In this document: piece by piece, positions 33,851 through 45,945 of the stretch
Layout: every line of letters begins with the position of its first letter
Position numbering within the stretch: the first letter of the stretch is position 1
The notes under the pieces: generated by a model
The model's input: the letters and a program-made list of their open reading frames with translations, nothing else
Told to the model about the DNA's origin: nothing
Database searches by the model: none
Source of the DNA: Brachynemurus nebulosus
Lineage: Eukaryota > Arthropoda > Insecta > Neuroptera > Myrmeleontidae
Assembly: GCA_035578155.1 (NCBI GenBank)
Contig: JAPWDM010000020.1
Span: 6,172,055 to 6,236,054, forward strand
Length of the DNA stretch: 64,000 bases
Direction of reading: 5' to 3'
Program-made: the position numbers and the translations under genes

Positions 33851-34228
33851 ATGTCTGAACAACACGGTGTTGAGTTAAGTATAAGTGATCTGTGGACCAC
33901 TTTTACTGCCACTGATACAACAATGGATCCGGTTTTGGAGAAGTTGAATAAACTTGGTGCTGGTAAACCATTCAAATCGCTATCTACACTCAAACCGTAT
34001 GAAACGTGGAAAATTCTTGATGTACGACGCATGGAAACTCGATATGGGCCAGCGGTTGCGGTGGAACTTGCAGATGCTCAAGTGTTCCTTCCAAAACGAT
34101 TCGCGGATTTGGATGAGCAGACCATTCAATGTTTACGTACAGGACAATATTTTATTACATATAAAGGAACTGATTCTAGTGGTTTTTTACATATTGTGGA
34201 ATTTAGTAAATACCTATCACATGTATGA
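33851..34228 (+). CDS. 125-aa OB-fold-like protein (element 2)
   Basis: Ortholog of 16341-16703. Near-identical over 120 residues, with changes such as RFA for RFT, TIQ for TMQ and HIVE for HNVE. A substitution at the TAG stop of element 1 lets this copy run five residues further (YLSHV). The 'YGPAVAVELADAQVFLP' core is unchanged. A single-stranded DNA-binding OB fold is inferred only from the pattern. Confidence 0.75.
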   Translation: MSEQHGVELSISDLWTTFTATDTTMDPVLEKLNKLGAGKPFKSLSTLKPYETWKILDVRRMETRYGPAVAVELADAQVFLPKRFADLDEQTIQCLRTGQYFITYKGTDSSGFLHIVEFSKYLSHV

Positions 34229-34301
34229 TGTTAGATGTAAGATTAAGGTAACTGTCAGATATGAAAATGAATTGATTTACTTTTTAATTTTAATATTGTA
34301 A

Positions 34302-34621
34302 ACGTATATTTCATTAAAAAATAAATTATTTTACGTATAAATTCTTATATTGTTCTTATTTTACAACACACTAGAACCTCCCAAATTATATCTTGAATTA
34401 TGATAAGACTCTCAGTAGGTATGGACCCAGTTGGCAACGCAATGTAATTGCCTATATTCAGGAGCAAGTATTTTAATGTTAGTGTTGAGTCACCTGACAC
34501 TTGCATATAGCTCTTCATTCATTTTTCTAAACTAATTTCCGAATCGAAAGAGCGTAATGGGGGCAAAATGTGTAAGCTGAATGTCAACCGCTACTTCATG
34601 GAGTAAAATGAGCAACTCAGA
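34302..34621. other. intergenic spacer of the element 2 centre
   Basis: Conserved with 16804-17112. Contains AATAAA-like sequence near 34319. No gene seen. Confidence 0.5.
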
Positions 34622-34704
34622 TGTGGTGGTTGCGGCGGCGGTGGCGGTGGTGGTGGTGGTGGCGGCGGTGGTGGTGGTGGTGGTGGTGGTGGAGTATATA
34701 AGTA
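34622..34704 (+). promoter_or_regulatory. G-rich minisatellite and TATA box of the zinc-finger gene (element 2)
   Basis: A GGTGGCGGT/(GGT)n block runs into GGAGTATATAAG about 64 bp before the ATG. It is shorter than the element 1 block. Confidence 0.65.
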
Positions 34705-34765
34705 ATCGCTAACACAATTCTGAATTAATCTTGTAAGACTAGTTGAGCTTTACACATCTATTATA

Positions 34766-35632
34766 ATGTTCGAGTGTACGCGGTGCTATAAAAGCTTCTC
34801 GCGGAAAGATTCTCTTTCACGTCATATAAGAAATACACATATGCGGGAATTTTCACCAAAAAGGTTTGAAAATGGTTACTCTCTTGATCCGCTAAAAAGA
34901 CAAACATTAGACACGGCTGATGACTTATCTAGTTATGATACCGGGAGGAATGATGTTGATGATGACTTTCTAAACAACAAAGTTGAAGAAAGGGTCAATC
35001 CACTTGAACAAAGAATTAAAGCTGCATCAAAAGCAATTCAAACTAAATTTAATAATTTAAGAAATCAAAATAATGTTTACACACCCAGCGATGAGTCTAA
35101 TAACAGGGTTTTAACCACTTCTGATAGTGGAACTGTTATCATTCCCAAGTTAACTACAGCTTTGCAAACCCTTTTGGATATTTTATTAATCAAAGAAACT
35201 CAAAATAAAGGTGAGGATTCTAATGAACGAATAGCAATAAAAGGTCCAGTCAATTCAACGGACCAAGAGCTACTTGCTAAGCGTATCAAATACAACGACT
35301 CGGAAAATGCTAATGGGCAATCGAAAAAAATAAAATACTGGCATAATCCTAATACTTTAATAGATGAATTACGACGTTTATACGAGACTTCAGAGACTGG
35401 TGAAAAAATACTCAATATTATTCGGAGTTTAGAGGAAAATAAAAACATATTGTTTAACGTTGACGATAGTGAAGCTTTAATCGAAGAGTTAGATGCTTTA
35501 AGAGAAACTACTGTCGGTCAAGAAATATTCTCTATACTTCGTGAACTTCAAAAGGCTGATGTTATTGAGCCACTAGGTGATTATCTGGATGAAACTGATA
35601 AAGAAGATGCTAGCGATTATGATGATGATTAA
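34766..35632 (+). CDS. C2H2 zinc-finger protein with acidic tail, 288 aa (element 2)
   Basis: Ortholog of 17294-18232 without the 24-aa tandem duplication. The finger (C4, C7, H20, H25), the basic segment, the two helical repeats and the acidic end are retained. The missing block shows that the element 1 duplication arose after the copies diverged, or was lost here. As in element 1, the stop codon (35630-35632) lies in the right TIR. Likely a nuclear DNA-binding protein; target unknown. Confidence 0.8.
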   Translation: MFECTRCYKSFSRKDSLSRHIRNTHMREFSPKRFENGYSLDPLKRQTLDTADDLSSYDTGRNDVDDDFLNNKVEERVNPLEQRIKAASKAIQTKFNNLRNQNNVYTPSDESNNRVLTTSDSGTVIIPKLTTALQTLLDILLIKETQNKGEDSNERIAIKGPVNSTDQELLAKRIKYNDSENANGQSKKIKYWHNPNTLIDELRRLYETSETGEKILNIIRSLEENKNILFNVDDSEALIEELDALRETTVGQEIFSILRELQKADVIEPLGDYLDETDKEDASDYDDD

Positions 35633-36129
35633 TTTAGATATTGCGTTCAACAAACACCGCGAGATGTCACCACCGATTTATTGTCTAGAGTAAATTGCTG
35701 CTTCGATTGAATTAATGATAAAGTTGTGCACGTCAGCCGCAAACACCGCTGCTACCCCGCCACCCCCACAACCACCACACAACCACCGAAACCACCATAC
35801 AAATACCACCGCCACACAAACACCACCGCCGCCACCACACAAACACCACCGCCACCGCCACACAAACACCACCGCCACCACCACACAACCGCCACACAAA
35901 CACCGCCACCGCCACAACCGCAACACAACCACCGCATTTGTGTGTTACGTCACCACCGCTATATAATTTGCTGAGTTATATTCCAGCTTATACACCTTAT
36001 CATGGTTGAAGGGTATAAAATAGTTGAACTTACATAAAATATTATCTATTTACCGGTGGTTGTCAAAGAGTTAACATCTCTTTCGTTGAAAATTATACTT
36101 TCGTGGTAAAACAATTACATTTTGGAACC

Positions 36130-36306
36130 ATGTTAATTTACAATTCAGCGCAGCCCACCGCTAGAGAACCTAGCAAAGGACTTTCGAAACCTAAGATCAT
36201 TAAACGTAAAACTTTTGAGCAACAACACATTTCACCTGAAAATTTAGCATTCCTTAAATCACTAGGTCTTAAAGTGAAAAGAACCTGGTACTCACAAATG
36301 TTCTAA
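36130..36306 (+). CDS. 58-aa basic protein, right-arm copy of element 2
   Basis: Identical in predicted sequence to the left-arm copy at 31870-32046. Preceded by GGGTATAAAATAG near 36011. The function is unknown. Confidence 0.65.
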   Translation: MLIYNSAQPTAREPSKGLSKPKIIKRKTFEQQHISPENLAFLKSLGLKVKRTWYSQMF

Positions 36307-36469
36307 ATATTATTAACAGTTTGTAATTTGATGGTAAACTAGTAATAGCTATTAATAGCCATTTTCGAATACGTTCCACAAATTAACTAACTACCCCCAC
36401 CACTTTTAATTATTCTATATAAAGTTGTGGATTGTGTGAATAAATTCAGTTCTACGGTGGCGGTAAAAA

Positions 36470-36955
36470 ATGGCGTTTCTTGACATACAAGGCTATCAAG
36501 GAGCTAACAACGAATTTTATTTTAAAGAAGTTGGTATTGCTGCAGAAAATTCGGATGATATATTACATCTTATATTCGACGCACCGTTTGATTTCAACGA
36601 GTTGCCGAAGAAATATCAACGAGTAGCCAGTTGGCTTTACCGAAATTGGCATGGGATACCTTGGTCGTATGGATTTATTCCATACAAAAAACTTCATACC
36701 ATATTGAAACCTATATTAAAGAAGTATGATGTTATATACGTCAAGGGTGGTGAAAAGAAGAAATGGATATCAAGTTTGTTTGATGGTACCGAAAACCAGC
36801 CGTGGATTTTGAATTTGGAAGAAATATTTGATGTACCGAAGATTTCCATTCTGCGAGATGAATATTATTCAAGACGCTGTATGCTTCATTCAGATAAAAT
36901 TTGTTCATTAGAAAATTGTATTCTTTTAAAAAATTTTTATATGGAAAATAAATAG
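36470..36955 (+). CDS. 161-aa 'DIQG' protein, right-arm copy of element 2
   Basis: Identical in predicted sequence to the other three copies. TATATAAA near 36416 and a TTCAGT initiator near 36446 precede it. The extra A before ATG makes the MAFL start the only in-frame one. AATAAA follows near 37010. Confidence 0.8.
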   Translation: MAFLDIQGYQGANNEFYFKEVGIAAENSDDILHLIFDAPFDFNELPKKYQRVASWLYRNWHGIPWSYGFIPYKKLHTILKPILKKYDVIYVKGGEKKKWISSLFDGTENQPWILNLEEIFDVPKISILRDEYYSRRCMLHSDKICSLENCILLKNFYMENK

Positions 36956-39685
36956 ATTTTAATATATAGATTTAAGCAATTTAATTTTTTGTATACATAT
37001 TCTATAAATAAAATTTAAAAAAAAAAAAATATGTGCGTTTTATTTAATTATTACCCTGCATTCCCCTATTTTTTTACAGCAAAAAGTTTCTTTCGTTAAC
37101 CTATAAGAGTATTAACAAAAATCTTATGAAATTTATTATTCTAATTGAAAAGCATATTTCATGATACACCCTGTATACTAAAATATTTATTAAAAATACT
37201 AAATATACACCCGTTATATATACATGATATTATTTGTATGTTAATGATAGAGTATCAAATTCAAAATGTTCTAGTCTATAAAAAATTTTGATTTTACAGA
37301 CTTAAAAATTTAGTAAAACTCAATGCTGTTATCATTTTTATATTAAGCGACGTGTTTAACTTATAGTAATTTAAAACCAAAAATTGAACTTTTATTCTGT
37401 TTAAAAATGTTAAATACAATACTATTATACCCTAATATAAATATGTATCGAAGTATTAAAATGATATACATTGATTTTGCTGATTAAACAAATTTTTTGC
37501 AATATTTATAAATTATTTTATAATTAGATTTAATACTTATTCATAAATGGCTATACAATTCGTTTACTAGTATTCATAAAAATTAAAATTATATACAAAT
37601 TTTCTTTCTTATTCTCAATATACAGAGTGTATACATAAAATATTTTTAATATACAGAGTCTATACATATGTACATACTGAATTATTTCAGATAATTTTCG
37701 TTTGATATACAAAAACAGTTTTGTGCTACAGTCAAATTCAAAAATGTTGTGCACCATAAGAAGTAATATTTTTTGTAACTTGTTAAAATTTCAAGAACTT
37801 CTGTTAGTTAACTAAAAAATTGGTCACTGTAGGTTAAATGTTAAAGTATTAAAACTGATAAAAATAATTTCTTGCTTGAGGCCTACAATGGGTGATATTT
37901 TTTACTAAACAATTTTTTAACTCATTAATATTCCATGACGTCATCTTTCTTATACCAAAAAAACTCCTTATATGAGTCTTACGATCATAATTCAGCTAAA
38001 ACAAACATTTAATTATTAGTTGTTTGTTTATGTTAAAAAATGATAAAAATTCCTGGAATTTTCCAAGGTTAAATATACAAAAAAAACCCTGAGTTACAGT
38101 TGACACCCAAATTTCCGGCAGTACAGTAGCGGTCAGACATCTGGACCCTGGAGTCTGAAGTTAGTTTTGCGGTAGCGCTTGGTACAGTGCCCCCACAAAA
38201 TTTAGCGGCCTCCCAATCTTAAATAAACAATTTTAAAATTATTACATGATCCAAAATTATTATATAAATAAACAAATATAACAAAAATCCCCGCTTGTAT
38301 GAATCATACTATAATTATAATTCAACAATCAGGCCATAAATTAAAAATTCCAAGAAGACTATTTCGTATTTGAAATCAAAACAAAAAAATTGCTGAGTCA
38401 TCAAAATCTTAAATAAACATTTTTTTTAAATTAAAACTTATATAAATAAACAAATTAAAAAAGTGCTGACTTTGCTGAAAACAGGCTTAAACTTGTTGAA
38501 AAGTACAGTAGACACTCGATTTACAGTACAGTAGCGGTCAGAAATCTGGACCCCGGAGTCTAATCTTAAAATCTAGCGCTTGGTACAGTGCGCCCCCGAC
38601 AAAATTTATCGTTAGCGACCGCACCCAATTTAAGATGACGCAGTTAAGTGAGGCCAAGATTTGCACGTACACATAAAAAACAAGTATAGTACGCTTCAAA
38701 AAGTGATCGGATACCCTTTTTAGTTAGGGGGGCCCGCACTTTTGACACGGCAGTGTACCAAAAATTTAAGTACAGTACGGCGTCAAAAATTTGGGGCCAC
38801 CCCCGAGTTAGGGTATTCCCCACATTTTTTGACGTGATAGTTCGTTTAAGATGACGTAATTAAGGCAAGCGCGTGTTGGGGCCAAGGTTTGCACGTACAG
38901 TACGCTTAAAAAGTGATCGGATACCTTTTTGGTCAGGGGGGCCCGCACTTTTGACACGGCAGTGTACCAAAAATTTAAGTACAGTACGGCGTCAAAAGTT
39001 TGGGGCCACTCCTGGGTTAGGGTATTCCCCACATTTGTTGACGTGATAGTTCGTTTAAGATGGCGCAATTAAGGCAAGCGCGTGTTGGGGTCAAGGTTTG
39101 CACGTACAGTACGCTTCAAAAAGTGATAGGGTACCTTTTTGGCCAGGGGGGTCCACACTTTTGACACGGCAGTGTACCAAAAAATTTAAGTACAGTACGG
39201 TATCAAAAGTTTGGGGCCACCCCCCGAGTTAGGGTAACCCCACATTTTTGACGCGGTAGTGTACCCCATCTATCAAATTGTAACCTAAAATTCAGTCTGC
39301 GCATGCGTCGTGTACTTACATTCAATCTGCGCATGCGTTAGGTTTGCATTCAAAAACTACATTAGTGCCGGCGCATAATGGGTTAACACAAAACCAAATT
39401 GTTATAAGTAAATTGTGATGACGCATAATGGGTTAACATAAATTAATTTGGTTGCGGGTAATGACTCATCTCTTATGAATTTCAAGGCTAACAGTATGAG
39501 CGCGTGTGGGGTCAAATGTCAACAACAAATTTTAAATACATGTACCTGGTACGTGCCGGGTCAGAGATCAATTCATACTCTAGGTACAGTAGGACCCCAA
39601 ACTACACGGTTCTTAACATCGTCAAAAAAGTAGTCCGGAAAATTGGGGTTCTACTGTGGGGTAGCTCTCTCCTAGCCTATCTACT

Positions 39686-39691
39686 TCAATC
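39686..39691. repeat. 6-bp target duplication TCAATC (right) of element 2
   Basis: Follows CCTATCTACT directly and matches 28485-28490. Confidence 0.9.
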
Positions 39692-42427
39692 TTTTTTGTT
39701 TAGTAATATTAGACTACAAAATGCTTTTATTATTGTCTGGTTTATTATTGTAAGATATAGCAATATTTTCTTTATATGTTACAGAACAAAAAAAAACGGC
39801 AAAGCGTCAAAATTATAAAAATTTTTCTATAATATTACTTCAGGAGTAATTAGCAATTCATCTCATCTATCTAATAAAATGAATTCTATAACCTAATTTT
39901 CTAAATTAAAGCTTTAATAGATGTTTTTGCTTTGTCTGATTTGCTCTATTGTTGGATAACGAGGTCCGCTTGAATTTTTACAAAGTCATTTGTCTCGAAT
40001 GCAACCTTTTACATATGTGCCACTATCACTATTCACAGCCGATGTAACAAAAAAGGGTTAAATAAGTTAAGATAACAATACAGTTTAAATGTCACCACAC
40101 TTTGGTAAATTCAAAATTGTTGACAATATCCGTACAATAATCTCAATACTTAATATAGATAGGTAGGTATACGCTATGATGTACATATAAATTCATTCAA
40201 AACATTATATACGTACGATCATATTCACAGACAATGATCAAAGGCTTGCGTCTCCCAGTTCTGGTTGTTGTGATCGGTATTCAATCCTGCGGACTGTAAC
40301 ATTCATTGCCATATATCTATCTATCTGTGTAGCGTCGCACCAATGTATTAGGTCGGTACTAAATATCCGTCTACTTGCAAGCAGATTATTAATACCACAA
40401 TACAATTATTGTAACCAATTGATCTGATAATATAATATTCCGAACATGCATTTAACATTAATTAAAACCAACACGACGACGATAGATCGAGTATTATTAT
40501 TGTTAAAGATTATCTCGCACAGTTATAATCATTTCATATTAAACTACGCCACATACACACACACACACACACATACATACAAACATAATAATATGATACA
40601 TCTCATATGATGCGTGTCTGTAGTTCAATTAACAAAATTAATAACTACGGAAAATTCATTTCAAATATTCAAATTTGTAAATTAGTTTCAAATCCTTCGA
40701 GATATTAATATGAGATTATATTCATTGTACAATAGAAAAATTTCATAATAAATAAAATCCATTTGAATATTTCCATTCTAAATAAAAGCTGATAAATTTG
40801 AAAAAATACATTTCCCTGGGAAATCACAAATAGAAGTATAATCAATAATAAAATATAAAAAATTGCTGGATTAATCTCAATTATTTCTATAATTCAGAAG
40901 AATAAAATTACTAGGATTTAAAAAGTAAAATTATTAAATTAAAATTATATGAAACTAAGAGACCAAGTGACAATGCTAATCCATGTACCAGCACAACGGT
41001 TGCCATGGAAACAAAAATTTCACATTTTTAAAGTTTTAATATTGCCATATAGTTAGCTATGCAAAAATATGAAAATCAGATTACAGTCGAATACCCGTTG
41101 TAAGACTGCCTCTTATAAGACTATCCCCTTCAATCAGCAGTTGCAACTTCCCCCACTCAATTATTTTTTCGAGTTTTGTGTCAGACAACTCAGACTATGC
41201 TGGAACAATTAATGAAATAGTCTTATAAAGGAGAAGAGTGACAAAATTAAGTGTACGGTAACGAAGGCACTCAAACTAAAAGAAAAATTTATCCTACGTC
41301 CCCTAGACTAGTCCTATACCGGGTGTTCAACTGTATTTCGGTAGATTCGAAAATTCGCTAAAGCAACGGTATAGGTGAATAACCACCGTAGTTATAATCC
41401 TCTTTTATCAAAATATACCTGATAAAATTGGGGGTTGGGGTGGGGGATGAAACCCCAATGATTTTATAACTTTCATTTTGGTATCGTAATAAAGATCTTA
41501 GAGTGCCATTTACAAATAAATATAGTTTCCCTACCAAAGTTCTTACCATTTCCAAGATATTTAAGAAAATTGAAAAAAAACTTAAATTTTCAGGGGTAAA
41601 TTTCACCTCCTCAAACCGCTTACGGGCACGAACGAAATATGGCTCCTTTGGATACCTTTCCTTGTAAGACATATATTTTTACTTAGTAGATTTCCTATTT
41701 TATTGTTTAGGAATGTCTGGGCATAAATACTGACTTTTCTATTAAATTACGCAACTAAATACTTTTAAGACAAGTAGTAAAGAATGGCACAGTTATTAAA
41801 TTCTAATTTCTATGGCAGATATGAGTTATGAATGCAATTATACAGAACATATTTAGAAGACACTGAATTATTAAGTGGCTATAAGAGGAATGAGACAACA
41901 GACTAAGAACTGAAGATAATTCTGTGTATGGCAGGTTACACAAAAAATAATAGCATAAATCTTTCAAAATAGATAACTTCCGAATACGACAATATATTTA
42001 CTCCTAGATAGATCCTAAGTAGCGTAAGCAGACCCAAAAGACGTTAAAGGGAACAATTCATCCGAACATACTAATATAAGTAACATGGCTTAAATTGTCA
42101 CTGCTAACAATACCTAAATTTTCAATTATTTGGTAATAATTAAACTACTCGTAACATTTAATACAGTGATGAATAGCGAAACAGTATATGCCGTTTACAT
42201 GTAGGTAGGTAATTATATTATTAATATAAGAAAATTTGTCTTCATTTAATAAAATTTGACATTAGAACAAATATGTATAAATAAAACACAATTGTTTTAT
42301 GACATCGTGCATATCATATAATTGAATACAATCATACAATATGTAACATATATTATGTACAGCACCACAATATAAATACATACATTCCCTCGTGCATGAA
42401 TAGTATAATAAGGTATAGTTAAAAATA
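39692..42427. other. non-coding interval
   Basis: A (CA)n tract lies near 40555-40575. At 41082-41125 the sequence CAGTCGAATACCCGTTGTAA... resembles a pogo/Tigger end, with TAGTCTTATAA-type sequence again near 41218, but no second terminus is clear. A 104-aa minus-strand frame at 41358-41672 shows no motif. I see nothing else. Confidence 0.4.
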
Positions 42428-42808
42428 CCGGGCTTTCATTATATATCGATACCCACGTGATCAAATTTTTTTAGGGCGCTTGGTAATTTGTTTGCTGTAT
42501 GTTGGTGGCACTGTAATGAAGTTAGTTGCTAGCTGAAAACACTAAAAATAAATAACCGAAATCATTCGTATATTTCAGTGATTCGTATATTACATTAAAA
42601 ATTTAGTTGAAGAATATAATAATAAATTTCATAAATAATCTTAAATTAAGTTCTTATTATATAAAATAGTCTTGTTATATAACAGATTTTTAAATAATAC
42701 CGAATTTAGGGTATTTTTTTTTAATAATTACCATACACACAAATATGGCGGAAAATGGGCGGAAATTATATTTGGTCACGTGGGTCTCGATATATAATGA
42801 AAGCCTTG
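42428..42808. mobile_element. MITE with ~38-bp TIRs and TA target
   Basis: GGCTTTCATTATATATCGA followed by ACCCACGTGA (42431 onward) is repeated inverted at 42768-42805. The few differences are mostly at the outermost bases. TA flanks both ends (42426-42427 and 42809-42810). The 381-bp unit has no gene. Probably a Tc1/mariner-class non-autonomous element. Confidence 0.75.
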
Positions 42809-43123
42809 TATACGAATAAAAAAGTTACTAAGAAAATAAGTCATGAAAATTACACAAAATTTACCCAGCGCTGACACCGTAGCAATAATTCATTGAATCA
42901 ATAATCAAAGTAGAAAATCTTCTTACAGTGAATCTGTAAAACCTGAAATAGTTATGACGAACTGGCCAGAGAGTAATATTTTACTCTTTCTTCCTCAAGG
43001 AAGACTACGCGGTGCGAAAGGGACAAATTCATAACTTACTAGTGACATCTAAATTAACAATTTTATAAAATGAAAAGCTTGAGCCGGAATTTTTTTCAAA
43101 TTTTGTACTAGATATCGACTTGG

Positions 43124-43186
<63 letters not shown>
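43124..43186. repeat. (TA)n microsatellite
   Basis: TA run of about 60 bp in otherwise unremarkable sequence. The remainder of 42811-44190 shows no supported gene. Confidence 0.9.
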
Positions 43187-43188
<2 letters not shown>

Positions 43189-44194
43189 TATCGGGAACTA
43201 TCGTGCTGATACGTACTACCCAAGTAACAGATAAGCAACGTGTCGAATATTTTTAACATGTAGTATACAAATTTATGAACAAAATCCTACTTACATAAAT
43301 AATCTCATAATACTAGTATATATTTATTTCGAGAATCCTACCTACTTCCAACTATATTATTGTTATGTATTTATATTATTTATATTGTGTAGGTAGGTGA
43401 ACTACTACAGACTGAGCAGACAATTACCAAGTATTTGTTATACCTACATAATATAACAAACACTTCAAAGAAACAACGAGCAGGAAAACCTGTCAACATT
43501 AATTAATCTTTATAATTGAAATATTTGCATCATTCAACGTGTCATATGACAGACATATGGATATGAATATCATCTGCTTGTATGATTTGATTTTTAAAAT
43601 GTCATCACAATTTTTTTGTTGTGACTAAATTGTGTGATAAAATTGATTCGTTTCACCTCAGTAACGGGAAAAAAATAAAAGTACACATCTCCCGTCTTTT
43701 CTGGGATATTATCTATTATACCATGAATGATTTGACGAATGCGCAGTACCTATCTTACGAAATAACAATAAAACTGCTGATGTTATTTTTCTATTTTGTG
43801 TTTCCTTAATAAATTGATTCTTTTGTACAATACAGATTTCACATGAATACACGGGTGATGAGGTACGGTTTCCTCGTCATACGTAAACACGTGAGTGTTA
43901 CAGTGTGTACAATTTATCATACTGTACTGGTTTTCAAGTAACGGACTTAGAGTTTCAAGCCTTAACAGAATGTTCACTGAATACTGCTAGGCACTATTGT
44001 ACAGGATAATTTAAAATGTGACAATTATATATACTTCAGATAAGGTTCATTACAATTAGTTAAAGGATACATTCTGAGAGTAAACCGACTAAATATACTC
44101 GACACAGTCTGCTACTGATAATACATAAATGTGTAGCCGTCGAACTGTAATTCCGATGACAAAACTAAATCTGAGACGAAGTCTGATATGGTTA

Positions 44195-44600
44195 ATAATA
44201 CTTTTTATTAGACAAGCTAATTTTAATACGTAGATTATATCAAAAAGTTTTACTTAAAACAAAAAAATTGAGGGTGTTTTGTAAGGTAAGTTTCTCTAAA
44301 ATGTCAACTAATTAATAGAGGTTTGTCAGACAGTTAATAAAAATAATTAAACTGGCCAATTTTAATACTTAATTAATATCAAAAACTTTTGCATAAAACA
44401 AAACAAAAAATTGGGTATTTTGTAAGGTGTTTCTCTAAAATTTTAGCTAACTAAAAGACGTCTGTCAGACATGAATTAACAAAATATGCCAGACAAACCA
44501 ATTCCTCAGTGAAATACTCGTATGTAATTTGCAATAAAATGTGTAAATTTCAACGAGGTATTATGTAAGGTAAGTTTTCTGTTTTCTAACAATTTCAAAA
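44195..44600. repeat. degenerate ~140-bp tandem repeat, three units
   Basis: GTAAGGTAAGTTTCTCTAAA and variants recur near 44281, 44422 and 44566. CAATTTTAATAC-type and TGTCAGAC-type phrases recur with the same spacing. The interval from here to the 5' LTR (45329) has no supported gene. Confidence 0.6.
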
Positions 44601-45325
44601 AACGTAATTAAAAACATAATTTAACAAAAATTCAAAGGTCTGTCGGGCATTCCCTATTTTCGGCATTATTTACTATCTTTTAAGCTTTTTTAATTTTTAG
44701 GTGTTTTATCAGGTATGTTTTTGTACTATGGGAGCTTGGACTATCAGATTATATTAGTTTTGTATAATCCATAATTATAATAAATAAATGTGCGTATACT
44801 CAAATACAAATGTAATATACTTATGTAATATATACTTTCAGATTTCTATGTTTTTAGCAATAACTCATTTCCATGGGTTGGTTAATCTACGGATATGATA
44901 TTTTTGTCTTTTTATGCGAAATATATCTGAACTATTTTTGTTTCATTTTGTTTCATAGAACTGTCTAAAAATAAAAAGTTTTCCTCTGAACAATCTTATC
45001 TGGATATCAAAGAAATAGTTTTGCAGTGATCATTACACACAAAAATAAAAAATCATTTACCGTAAAACTAAGGCAAAACTGTACTTTTGTAATTTCTATT
45101 TGAACAATAAGTTTCTTAATTCGAGTTGCGGAAAGTTAATAAAACCTTTATCTAAGCGTACACATACATACAACACACATATACATATGTATATCTTTAT
45201 ATTAAACTCCTCACCTAAACATTTAAAGCTTTCTTCTTTCTATTTGATAGCGGAAACAATTCTTCTATAATACCACATACACACACTACACCATACCTAC
45301 ATACAATGTGTGTATGTGTATGAAT

Positions 45326-45329
45326 GTAC
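45326..45329. repeat. 4-bp target duplication GTAC (left) of the errantivirus
   Basis: GTAC precedes the 5' LTR and follows the 3' LTR (53104-53107). Four-base duplications are usual for this retroelement group. Confidence 0.85.
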
Positions 45330-45842
45330 TATGGTGCTACGCTTTCACCAAATTCCTAAACATTCGATTACTTGTCCTTTGACCATGAAAAACAACTTTC
45401 CAACCCTCATACGTCACTTAATTAAATAAATATTTTGTATATATAAGACAATGTAACTAATCAATATTGTTCATTTTTTGTATCATCAAAAGTAAGCCCG
45501 GATATTGTAATTTTTGGTTTTTGAAATAATAAATTTAATTATTACTTAAATTTAATTGTTGTTATTTGATAAATTCGAATCAAAGTGAAAAATAGTAAAA
45601 TCGAAGATAAACTATATCAAAAGATTATACTTAAAAATAATACATCTTTGAGTGTTAATCCTCAAATAAAATAATTGATTAACTGGTGACAGCAACTGCA
45701 TATCAAGCTGCCCAATAAATTGTCAACGTAGTTGCTAACTGGAAGCATCGAAGATCATTGGTCCACTTTCCGTAATTGTTCAAGACGACATCAAGGGATC
45801 AAAGGATCACTGGTTCATCACCTCCAATCGCTCGACACGACA
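45330..45842 (+). repeat. 5' LTR, 513 bp
   Basis: Starts TATGGTGCTACG and ends CTCGACACGACA. A TATA box (TATATAAG, 45440-45447) and a polyadenylation signal (AATAAA, 45528-45533) lie in the positions expected for U3 and R. The termini are not TG...CA, as is common for errantiviruses. Confidence 0.93.
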
Positions 45843-45846
45843 AAAA

Positions 45847-45865
45847 TTGGTGACAGCGGTGGGAT
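45847..45865 (+). other. candidate primer-binding site
   Basis: TTGGTGACAGCGGTGGGAT starts four bases after the LTR. A TGG start complementary to a tRNA CCA end is expected here. The tRNA identity is not determined. Confidence 0.5.
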
Positions 45866-45945
45866 CCAGCTGTCTACCGTTGTATCATCAAAGGCACACG
45901 GAATCATCTCCCAGGGATACCTACACCGAGACCCGTGAATACTTC

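Larger units (their letters stand above)
28491..39685 (+). mobile_element. Maverick/Polinton-like integrated element 2 with giant TIRs
   Basis: This is an 11,195-bp unit with the same AGTAGATAGGCTA terminus, the same gene order and orientation as element 1, and its own TCAATC duplication. The arms (28491-32550 and 35626-39685) are each 4,060 bp, and the centre is 3,075 bp. Relative to element 1, each arm has an extra ~209-bp tandem unit, and the outermost ~90 bases are clearly diverged. The zinc-finger gene lacks the 72-bp duplication. All genes remain open in both copies. Again no polymerase, integrase or capsid gene is present. Confidence 0.75.
35626..39685 (+). repeat. element 2 right terminal inverted repeat, 4,060 bp
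   Basis: Mirror of 28491-32550, of equal length to the base. It holds the minisatellite (35739-35964), the second 58-aa and DIQG genes, an AT-rich spacer (about 36990-38540), three ~209-bp units (38676-39271) and iterons (39282-39436). Confidence 0.9.

Noticed and set aside
32212..35964. CRISPR-like array in the regular minisatellites
   Set aside because: There are no unique spacers between uniform repeats; this is simple tandem repeat sequence in a eukaryotic context.
11246..39685. Interpretation of the two elements as one segmental duplication
   Set aside because: The flanks differ and each copy has its own target duplication, so they are separate insertions.
11246..39685. Search by eye for PolB, integrase, ATPase, protease or capsid frames in the two elements
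   Set aside because: No frame of adequate length or with the expected motifs is present; the remaining sequence is AT-rich spacer or repeats.
41358..41672. 104-aa minus-strand frame
   Set aside because: No recognisable motif, no promoter or splice context, and no second copy to test conservation.
45732..45938. 68-aa frame across the 5' LTR edge, and 89-aa frame at 52421-52690
   Set aside because: These are out-of-frame shadows of LTR, gag leader and env sequence.
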